Shown here: positions 1 through 4,402 of the stretch, one piece after another | Layout of the letters: every line of letters begins with the position of its first letter | How positions within the stretch are numbered: position 1 is the stretch's first letter | Notes under the pieces: model-generated | Database searches by the model: none | Seen by the model: only the letters and a program-made list of their open reading frames with translations | Told to the model about the DNA's origin: nothing | Made by a program: the position numbers and the translations under genes | Source: Rhodospirillales bacterium | GTDB taxonomy: Bacteria; Pseudomonadota; Alphaproteobacteria; UBA828 | Assembly: GCA_026712885.1 (NCBI GenBank) | Contig: JAPOPO010000457.1 | Location: 1-5,297, forward strand | Direction of reading: 5' to 3' | Length of the DNA: 5,297 nt

Positions 1-133
1 CAGAGTGAAATGGGAACTCCTCGCTCATCACCAGAGACAGCGGGATCGCGGTGCTGAGCAAGACTGACGCCAACCGGGAGTGCTTGCGGGGCGACCGTCG
101 GTTTACACTGTGGATGGCGGTGCGCGGCTTCAT
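1..133 (-). CDS. Possible 5' end of an unidentified gene running off the left edge
   Basis: From the ATG at 133-131 the minus strand stays open for 44 codons to the window edge. The frame begins MKPRTAIHSVNRR and contains the hydrophobic stretch LASVLLSTAIPLSLVM at residues 21-36, preceded by a strongly basic N-terminus. That layout would fit a signal peptide or a first membrane helix. An AAGGGGA Shine-Dalgarno sequence lies 8 nt upstream, and third positions are mostly G or C, as in the real genes of this window. I do not recognise the family, and 44 residues are too few to assign a role. If real, it is divergent from the LuxR-type gene and shares the 134-430 intergenic region with it. It could still be a chance open frame. 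Confidence 0.45.
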   Translation of the reverse strand, partial: MKPRTAIHSVNRRSPRKHSRLASVLLSTAIPLSLVMSEEFPFHS

Positions 134-141
134 GGCGGCCG

Positions 142-148
142 TCCCCTT
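142..148 (-). promoter_or_regulatory. Shine-Dalgarno sequence for the left-edge minus-strand frame
   Basis: On the minus strand this reads AAGGGGA, 8 nt before the ATG at 133-131. It is the main reason to take the short, edge-truncated frame seriously. Confidence 0.45.
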
Positions 149-200
149 CGATTTGGACTGGACGCCAAGTCAAACCGCTTGCTGGAACGGCCACCAGACT

Positions 201-211
201 GGTTTGTTATA
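201..211. repeat. Direct repeat copy 1, GGTTTGTTATA
   Basis: This 11-bp sequence is repeated exactly at 261-271, with starts 60 bp apart. On the minus strand it reads TATAACAAACC, whose first six bases resemble a -10 hexamer. It could be an operator half, a duplicated promoter element or chance. Confidence 0.5.
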
Positions 212-260
212 GGGAGAGGCGCCCCCCGTAGGTCCATTGCTATACGAACAGGGGTACTGA

Positions 261-271
261 GGTTTGTTATA
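261..271. repeat. Direct repeat copy 2, GGTTTGTTATA
   Basis: Exact second copy of the 201-211 sequence. TATACGAAC at 241-249 is roughly its inverted complement (GTTCGTATA against GTTTGTTATA), so this copy may also be one arm of an imperfect dyad. It lies about 160 bp before the LuxR-type start codon. Confidence 0.5.
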
Positions 272-298
272 TGAGCTATGGTGCCATCGGCGTGGCCG

Positions 299-333
299 TG
301 CACCCGGCTCGCCAGGAGCCACGCGCCGGTGCA
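299..333 (+). other. Nested inverted repeats in the presumed leader of the LuxR-type gene
   Basis: TGCACC at 299-304 pairs with GGTGCA at 328-333, enclosing GGCTC (306-310), a 5-nt loop and GAGCC (316-320). A competing stem is CGTGGC (291-296) with GCCACG (318-323). If transcription starts near 275, these would be in the 5' untranslated RNA. GC-rich DNA makes such pairings easily, so function is unproven. Confidence 0.2.
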
Positions 334-412
334 TCCTTGCCGCGGCAGTGCCGGACCTGGGACCGCGGGCGGTGAGAATGATCGAGGGCCCACAGCGAAA
401 TTTCGGCAGCCA

Positions 413-419
413 GAGGGGA
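413..419 (+). promoter_or_regulatory. Shine-Dalgarno sequence of the LuxR-type gene
   Basis: GAGGGGA sits 11 nt before the ATG at 431. This favours that start over the in-frame ATG at 278, whose extra 51 residues are proline- and arginine-rich and look non-coding. Confidence 0.5.
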
Positions 420-430
420 CTGCTGGTCAG

Positions 431-943
431 ATGCACGACTCATCGAGAAAGATTGTCCAGCGCAGATTACTTGCGTTGGGGGCGCTCGCGATCGCGATAT
501 TGTTCTTCTTGTACGATCTCATTGCAGACATCGTGTTCGAAAATGAATTCGGCACGACTCACTTTATTGTCGAGTTGATCGTGTTTATCGGTGTCACGAT
601 GGCGCTCCTGCTCGGCGCGCGCGATCTGCGCCGGTTGCGTACGCGACTGGACGTGGAAGAGAAACGGAACAAGGCGGTTTCCCAGGGACTGGCTGACAGC
701 ATCGCCGAGCTGATGGACGAGTGGCGCATGACAACCAGTGAGAAGGACGTCGCCTGGCTTATCATCAAGGGATATCGCTTCGCCGAAATCGCCGAGGCGC
801 GTGGGGTGAAGGAGAACACCACCCGGCTGCAGGCCACCGCCATTTACGCGAAGGCCGGGGTTAGCGGCCGCGCCGAATTCGTCGCCGAAATCATTCAATC
901 GTTGCTGCTGCTGCTTCCCGACGAGAAACACGCCTCGCGATAG
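431..943 (+). CDS. Membrane-anchored LuxR-type helix-turn-helix regulator
   Basis: The predicted protein has 170 residues. Two hydrophobic segments, about 13-35 (LLALGALAIAILFFLYDLI) and 44-63 (HFIVELIVFIGVTMALLLGA), should form a membrane hairpin. A charged, probably helical linker follows at 64-98. Residues 99-160 match the LuxR/GerE DNA-binding domain: MTTSEKDVAWLIIKG, then FAEIAEARGV, then TTRLQATAIYAKAGVSGRAE, including the conserved IYxKxGVxxRAE end. Similar two-helix regulators occur in alphaproteobacteria, where they are usually orphan proteins of unknown signal. There is no receiver or autoinducer domain and no adjacent kinase. I infer a one-component regulator with its DNA-binding domain in the cytoplasm. 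Target and signal are unknown; the divergent left-edge frame is one candidate target. The 3' end (LLLLL from a GCT run, then PDEKHASR and stop) lies inside a tandem repeat. Confidence 0.85.
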   Translation: MHDSSRKIVQRRLLALGALAIAILFFLYDLIADIVFENEFGTTHFIVELIVFIGVTMALLLGARDLRRLRTRLDVEEKRNKAVSQGLADSIAELMDEWRMTTSEKDVAWLIIKGYRFAEIAEARGVKENTTRLQATAIYAKAGVSGRAEFVAEIIQSLLLLLPDEKHASR

Positions 944-997
944 CCCGACGAGAAACACGCCTCGCGATAGCCCGACGAGAAACACGCCTCGCGATAG
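917..997 (+). repeat. Three tandem copies of a 27-bp unit at the LuxR-type stop codon
   Basis: Units at 917-943, 944-970 and 971-997 are identical. Each starts CCCGACGAGAAAC and ends CTCGCGATAG, so each encodes PDEKHASR followed by TAG in the gene's own frame. The first copy is the real end of the gene; the other two lie after the stop. The unit length is a multiple of three, so every copy keeps frame and stop. A (GCT)n-like run at 903-914 lies directly before the array. Each unit also has a weak 4-bp dyad (CGAG/CTCG), too short to call a terminator. Confidence 0.97.
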
Positions 998-1080
998 GGA
1001 GCCGCCGAACCGGACCATATTGAGATTGCTTCCGCAGGTCCCTCAGTCTGGCTTTCTCCCAGCATGTCTGTCCCCGTCGG
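998..1080. other. Short non-coding segment between the tandem repeat and the IS-like end
   Basis: I see no gene, clear terminator or repeat here. Translation in the plus-strand frames does not give the missing N-terminus of the downstream glutathione S-transferase. Confidence 0.4.
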
Positions 1081-1124
1081 TGTTGTTAAGCGTGGAAAAT
1101 TGACCCCCTTCTGGATTGGGTCAA
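1081..1124. mobile_element. Possible terminal remnant of an IS21-family element
   Basis: The segment starts TGTTGTTAAGCGTGG and continues AAAATTGACCCCC. This resembles IS21-family ends, which begin with TG and often carry a GGAAAATTGACCCC-like terminal motif. It also contains a perfect 7-bp inverted repeat, TTGACCC (1100-1106) and GGGTCAA (1118-1124). No istA or istB sequence is present, so at most a solo end remains. It stops exactly where recognisable glutathione S-transferase coding sequence begins. The assignment is from memory of family ends and was not checked by alignment. Confidence 0.35.
1100..1124. repeat. 7-bp perfect inverted repeat inside the IS-like segment
   Basis: TTGACCC at 1100-1106 and GGGTCAA at 1118-1124 are exact inverted complements separated by 11 bp. 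It may belong to a transposase-binding end or be a relic of two abutting ends. Confidence 0.5.
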
Positions 1125-1131
1125 CCGGCAC

Positions 1132-1764
1132 GTGGATTTGCCCGGCGGAGAGCATGTGATGCCAGCCTATCTCGCGCTCAATCCCAATGGCGTCGGGCCG
1201 ACCCTCGTCCACGACGAAACACCGATCATCGAATCAACGGTAATTTGCGAGTACCTCGACGAGCTCTGCCCCCACGAGCCGCACCTGTCTCCGAGCGGGA
1301 TCCTGGCCCGCGCCCGGATGCGCGCCTGGCTGCGCTATATCGACGAAGTTCCCTCTATGGCAATTCGAGTGCCGACGTTCCAGAAAATCCACTTGCCGCG
1401 CTTCCAAAGAATGACCGAGGAGGAATTCTACGCGTTCGTCGACCGTAATCCTCTGCGTAAGCCGTTCCTTCGGCGCATGGGTCGCAGCGGCTTCAGCACT
1501 GAGGACTATGACACGGCGATCGAGCAACTGGACCAATCTCTTGGGCACATGGAGGAAGCACTGAATGACGGATTGTGGCTGATCGACGATCGCTACTCGA
1601 TCGTCGACATTTGCATCGCACCCGTGCTGCAGCGCATGGAGGATCTCGGCATGGCGGAGATGTGGGCCGCCAGCCGCCTACGCGTGAGCGACTGGTACGA
1701 GCGCATCAAGGCGTGTTCGGCCTATCGGGCGGCGTTTTACCCGGGATCACTGTTGGGGGTTTGA
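1132..1764 (+). pseudogene. N-terminally truncated glutathione S-transferase
   Basis: The frame encodes 210 residues from the GTG at 1132, opening VDLPGGEHVMPAYLALNPNG. In intact bacterial GSTs this follows about 45-50 residues (first strand, catalytic Ser/Cys/Tyr, first helix) that are absent here. What remains of the thioredoxin-like domain includes VGPTLVHD (cis-Pro region, residues 21-28) and ESTVICEYLDE (34-44), whose Glu-Ser contacts glutathione. The all-helical C-terminal domain (about 55-210) is complete, with the S156-I-V-D159 capping box in SIVDICIAP. The frame is open back to a TAA at 1087, but those codons come from the IS-like segment. No Shine-Dalgarno sequence precedes 1132 or the ATG at 1159. 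I infer a gene cut at its 5' end and probably inactive. The rest is undamaged, which suggests recent loss or a residual fold. Confidence 0.8.
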
Positions 1765-1779
1765 GTGCCCGCCGCACAG

Positions 1780-1793
1780 ACCGAGATTTCGGT
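1780..1793. terminator. Small hairpin between convergent gene remnants
   Basis: ACCGA (1780-1784), loop GATT and TCGGT (1789-1793) form a perfect 5-bp stem in the 41-bp gap between the convergent ends of the GST and permease remnants. The position suits a bidirectional terminator, but there is no T-run on either side and the stem is short. Confidence 0.2.
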
Positions 1794-1805
1794 GAGACAT
1801 CCGGG

Positions 1806-2189
1806 CTACGAGGTGTCGCCGCGGCTTCGGTAGCGCGCGTCAATAGTTGCCAGAATGAGAACGGCGCCTGCGAAGAGCTGCTGGGCAAAGGCGGCGGCGC
1901 CGAATATCAGAAGGCCGACGGTACCCGTCTCGATGAGGTAGACGCCAAGGACGGTGCCGAGGATGTGAATTGTTCGGCGCGTCGGCGTGACTGAGCCGAG
2001 GAACGCCGCCGCGAAGGCCGGAAACAAGAACACGACACCGAACTCCGGCGTCAGCGATGCCTGGCGCGCCGTGTATATCAAGCCAGCCAATGCGCTCAGC
2101 ACGCCCGCCGCTACGAACGCCATCACAACCTGGCGCTCGACGCGAAGTCCCGACATTCGGCTCGCGGCGCGATTGCCGCCGGCAGCAGG
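1806..2189 (-). pseudogene. C-terminal remnant of a sugar-type ABC transporter permease
   Basis: Read leftward from 2189, the frame encodes about 127 residues ending at the TAG at 1808-1806. It matches the end of RbsC/AraH/XylH-type permeases (BPD_transp_2 family, usually 300-350 residues). AGGNRAASRMSGLRV fits the family's GGNxxAAxLSGIxV loop, followed by ERQVVMAFVAAGVLSALAGL and three further hydrophobic stretches. The EAA-like loop region and all upstream helices are missing. The recognisable family sequence starts about 11 codons before the first ATG (2156-2154) and is cut by a TGA at 2192-2190. No ATP-binding or substrate-binding partner gene is nearby. I infer the stranded 3' end of a lost importer operon, not a working gene. 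Confidence 0.75.
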
Positions 2190-2284
2190 TCACCGGGACG
2201 AGCCCGGCCATGACGTCAGGGGGGTGGTGCGGGATCGGACAGGAACTTCGGTAACCGGCGACCAGCCCAAATATCTCGCTGCGT
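2190..2284. other. Gap between the acetyltransferase and the permease remnant
   Basis: The 95-bp spacer downstream of the operon holds the palindromic repeat and a GGTAACC palindrome near 2251-2257, but no gene. No classical stem-plus-T-run terminator is visible, so where the operon transcript ends is unclear. Confidence 0.4.
2191..2215. repeat. Short palindromic intergenic repeat
   Basis: CCGGG (2193-2197), loop ACGAG and CCCGG (2203-2207) form a perfect dyad within sequence reading GGCCGGGCTCGTCCCGG on the minus strand. This closely resembles the palindromic CATGGCCGGGCTTGTCCCGG-type repeats scattered between genes in many Rhizobiales and relatives. The adjacent TGACGTCA (2211-2218) is itself palindromic. 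It sits at the breakpoint of the permease remnant and downstream of the acetyltransferase, where it could also form a hairpin in that mRNA's 3' end. Only one copy lies in the window. Confidence 0.45.
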
Positions 2285-2869
2285 TCACGGCTTGCGCGGC
2301 GCGATCGTCGCGTAGAGCAGGTGATCCTGCCACGCGCCGGCGATCCTGAGGTAGGCGCGCGCGTACCCCTCGCAACGGAACCCGGTCTTCTCCAGCAGCT
2401 TCCGGCTCGCATTGTTTTTCGGCATGCACGCGGCTTCGACCCTGTGCAGGCCGAGGGGCCCGAAGCAATGGCCGAGCAGGCCGGTGAGCGCCTCGCTCAT
2501 GTGGCCCTGGCGCGCATGGGGCCGGCCGATCCAGTAGCCGACGCTGCAGGATTGCGCCGCGCCGCGCTGCACGTTGCTCAGCGTCATCCCGCCGACCAGC
2601 GCGTCGCCATCCCGGCGGAACAGGAAGAAGGCGTAGCCCAGATCGTCCTGGCCGTCGCGCAATTGGCGGCGGATGCGCCGGCGGAAGGCGCTGCGGGTCA
2701 GCGCGTCGCTCGGCCAGGTCGGCTCCCAGGGGCTGAGGAACTCGCGCGAGAGCGCCCTGAGCTCGGCCCAGGCTCGCCAGTCGCGCATCTGCGGCGGCCG
2801 GAGGTAGAGCGAGCGCGTCTCCACCGTCGCCTCGCGCGTTGAATCGCTGGCAGGGCGGAGGAACGCCAT
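2285..2869 (-). CDS. rimJ: RimJ-type GNAT N-acetyltransferase
   Basis: The 194-residue length is typical for the RimJ/RimL family, which acetylates protein N-terminal amino groups; RimJ acts on ribosomal protein S5 in E. coli. TRSLYLRPPQMRDW (18-31) is the usual first strand. VGYWIGRPHARQGHMSEAL (110-128) is the acetyl-CoA motif, with the R-Q-G-H pyrophosphate-binding loop. LHRVEAACMPKNNASRKLLEKTGF (141-164) is the second half of the fold, with the family's Asn-x-x-Ser. GYARAYLRIAGAWQDHLLYA (168-187) is a RimJ-like ending. The chosen ATG (2869-2867) shares one base with the TGA of the upstream tusA-like gene. Longer upstream starts would only read through that gene. It is the last gene of the operon. 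The exact substrate cannot be told from sequence. Confidence 0.85.
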   Translation of the reverse strand: MAFLRPASDSTREATVETRSLYLRPPQMRDWRAWAELRALSREFLSPWEPTWPSDALTRSAFRRRIRRQLRDGQDDLGYAFFLFRRDGDALVGGMTLSNVQRGAAQSCSVGYWIGRPHARQGHMSEALTGLLGHCFGPLGLHRVEAACMPKNNASRKLLEKTGFRCEGYARAYLRIAGAWQDHLLYATIAPRKP

Positions 2870-3171
2870 CAGCCGGGTACCCTGATCCTGAACGCGTAGG
2901 TGCCGGCGTCCTCCTGCCAGCCCTCGAGCTCGAACCGCGTGGTCCCGCAGAAATGCTTGAAGTCGATCACCGCGGCAGGATCGGTCGCGAGCACCACGAG
3001 CGTGGCGCCGGAGCCGAGACGCTTGAGCGCCTTGCGCGCCTTGAGCACCGGCAGCGGACACATCAGGCCACGCACGTCGAGGGTTTCGTCTGCGTCCGGC
3101 GGGATAGCGGGCCCGGCATCCGGCGGCCGCCCGGCGGCATGCTCAGGCGAAGCGGGCGGCGATCGAGTCAT
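2869..3171 (-). CDS. TusA-family sulfurtransferase (SirA-like)
   Basis: The protein has 100 residues. Its core is the TusA fold: TLDVRGLMCPLPVLKARKAL (30-49) carries the signature Cys38-Pro-Leu-Pro, whose cysteine takes up persulfide sulfur in family members. TLVVLATDPAAVIDFKHFC (57-75) and the C-terminal strand TYAFRIRV follow as usual. Residues 1-28 are a Pro/Ala/Gly-rich extension not found in the ~80-residue E. coli protein. The ATG at 3171 has GAGG motifs just upstream and overlaps the M16 peptidase gene by 29 nt; I see no ATG closer to the domain. Family members relay sulfur for tRNA thiolation, molybdenum cofactor or sulfur oxidation. None of the neighbours shows which applies, so I give no symbol. 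Confidence 0.85.
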   Translation of the reverse strand: MTRSPPASPEHAAGRPPDAGPAIPPDADETLDVRGLMCPLPVLKARKALKRLGSGATLVVLATDPAAVIDFKHFCGTTRFELEGWQEDAGTYAFRIRVPG

Positions 3172-4402
3172 GATCCTCGAGCCTCGCGATGGGGCCGAGC
3201 GCGGAGACCGTGGGCCGGCCTCCCTGCAGGATGCGGCACGCGGTGCGCTGTACCGCCTCGCTGTCGACCGCATCGACGCGCTCGATCAGCTCGGCAACCG
3301 TAAGCGGCCGGCCGAACAGCAGGATGTGGCGACCCAGTCGCTCCGCCCGCGCCTGGGTGCTCTCCAGCGACATCAGCAGACCGGCCTTGAGCTGGGCGCG
3401 GGAACGGGCGACCTCGTCGTCGCCCACCGTGGCGCACGCGTTGACAAGCTCGTCCGCCATCACCGGGATGAGTTCCGCGAGCTCGTCCTCCCCCGCGCCG
3501 GCATAGACGCCGAAGATGCCGCCGTCGGCGTAGCTGGAGGCGAAGGTGAAGACCGAATAGGCGAGGCCACGGCGCTCCCTGATCTCCTGGAAGAGCCGCG
3601 ACGACATGCCGCCGCCGAGCAGCGTCGACATCACCTGCAGCGCGTAGAAATCGTCGTCGTCGTAGGCGAGGCCGTCGAAGCCCACGATCAGGTGCGCCTG
3701 CTCCAGATCGCGCGCGATCCGGCAATCGCCGCCGCCATAGACCGCAGCCGCAGGCGCCGGCACCGGGCCTTCCGGAAGCGCGGTGAAAGCTTCCTCCGCC
3801 GCCGCGACGAGAGCGTCGTGATCGACCCGCCCCGAGCCGGCCAGCACCATGCGTTCAGCCCGGTAGTGCGCACCCATGTAGTCCGCCAGCGCATCGCGCG
3901 AATAGGAGCCCACCCGCTCGGGCGGGCCCAGGATCGTGCGGCCGATGGGCTGGTCCGGATAGGCGGTCTCCTGAAAGCGGTCGAACACGAGGTCGTCCGG
4001 CGTGTCGTTGACCTGCGCGATCTCCTGGATGACCACCGCGCGCTCGCGTTCCAGCTCTTCAGGGTCGAAGGTCGAGTGCTGGAGGATGTCGGCCAGCAGG
4101 TCGAGCGCGAGCGGCAAGTCCTCCTTCATCACCTTGGCATAGTAGGCAGTGGTCTCCCGCGAGGTGTAGGCGTTGAGATGGCCACCCACCGCCTCGATCT
4201 CCTCGGCGATGTCGCGGGCGCTGCGCCGCTCGGTGCCCTTGAAGGCCATGTGCTCCAGCAGGTGGGAGAGCCCGTTGGTCTCCTCGGTCTCGCAGCGCGC
4301 GCCGACATCGATCCAGAGGCCGATGGAGGCGGTCTCCACATGGTCCACACGATCGCTGACCACCCTGAGGCCGTTGGCGAGCGGCGTTACCTGCACGCTC
4401 AC
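3143..4402 (-). CDS. M16-family zinc metallopeptidase (processing-peptidase-like)
   Basis: The 419-residue product begins (M/V)SVQVTPLANGLRVVSD. The inverted zinc motif HLLEH is at 47-51, with His47 and His51 as ligands and Glu50 catalytic. Glu127 in ERAVVIQEI is the expected third ligand, about 75 residues on. The second half has the glycine-rich loop GGGMSSRLFQEIRERRGLAYSV, with the conserved Arg and Tyr that bind substrate. Length and both halves match bacterial relatives of the mitochondrial processing peptidase beta subunit, which cleave short or unfolded peptides as dimers. No signal peptide is visible, so it is probably cytoplasmic. The GTG start (4402-4400) overlaps the thrC stop as GTGA. 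The next in-frame GTG is two codons later. A thrC-M16-acetyltransferase order is, to my knowledge, common in alphaproteobacteria. Confidence 0.92.
   Translation of the reverse strand: MSVQVTPLANGLRVVSDRVDHVETASIGLWIDVGARCETEETNGLSHLLEHMAFKGTERRSARDIAEEIEAVGGHLNAYTSRETTAYYAKVMKEDLPLALDLLADILQHSTFDPEELERERAVVIQEIAQVNDTPDDLVFDRFQETAYPDQPIGRTILGPPERVGSYSRDALADYMGAHYRAERMVLAGSGRVDHDALVAAAEEAFTALPEGPVPAPAAAVYGGGDCRIARDLEQAHLIVGFDGLAYDDDDFYALQVMSTLLGGGMSSRLFQEIRERRGLAYSVFTFASSYADGGIFGVYAGAGEDELAELIPVMADELVNACATVGDDEVARSRAQLKAGLLMSLESTQARAERLGRHILLFGRPLTVAELIERVDAVDSEAVQRTACRILQGGRPTVSALGPIARLEDHDSIAARFA

Larger units (their letters stand above)
134..430. other. Intergenic region of a probable divergent gene pair
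   Basis: No convincing protein is encoded here; the open frames on either strand lack family resemblance. The region holds two exact copies of GGTTTGTTATA (201-211 and 261-271) and locally AT-rich sequence around 200-275. From 291 to 368 it holds a GC-rich block with several overlapping inverted repeats. Promoters for the LuxR-type gene, and perhaps for the left-edge gene, should lie here. I could not find a -35/-10 pair with normal spacing. TTGCTA at 237-242 sits too far from the TTATAT at 267-272. Confidence 0.5.

Noticed and set aside
80..274. Plus-strand 64-codon frame near the left end
   Set aside because: No family resemblance and no Shine-Dalgarno sequence, and it overlaps the better supported minus-strand frame and the direct repeats.
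278..430. Longer N-terminus for the LuxR-type gene from the ATG at 278
   Set aside because: The extra 51 residues are low-complexity and precede a basic N-terminus and membrane helix. The ATG at 431 has a Shine-Dalgarno sequence.
917..997. Tandem array as a CRISPR
   Set aside because: The units abut directly with no spacers.
467..1212. Minus-strand frames with repeated GVFLVGLSR or YREACFSSG peptides
   Set aside because: The repeats are only the reverse reading of the 27-bp tandem array. The frames otherwise oppose a real gene.
1575..1994. Plus-strand frame across the GST end and the permease remnant
   Set aside because: It is an out-of-frame shadow of both real sequences, with no recognisable domain.
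2285..3061. Acetyltransferase starting upstream at 3061 (258 codons)
   Set aside because: The extra 64 residues are an out-of-frame reading of the tusA-like gene. The family N-terminus matches the ATG at 2869.
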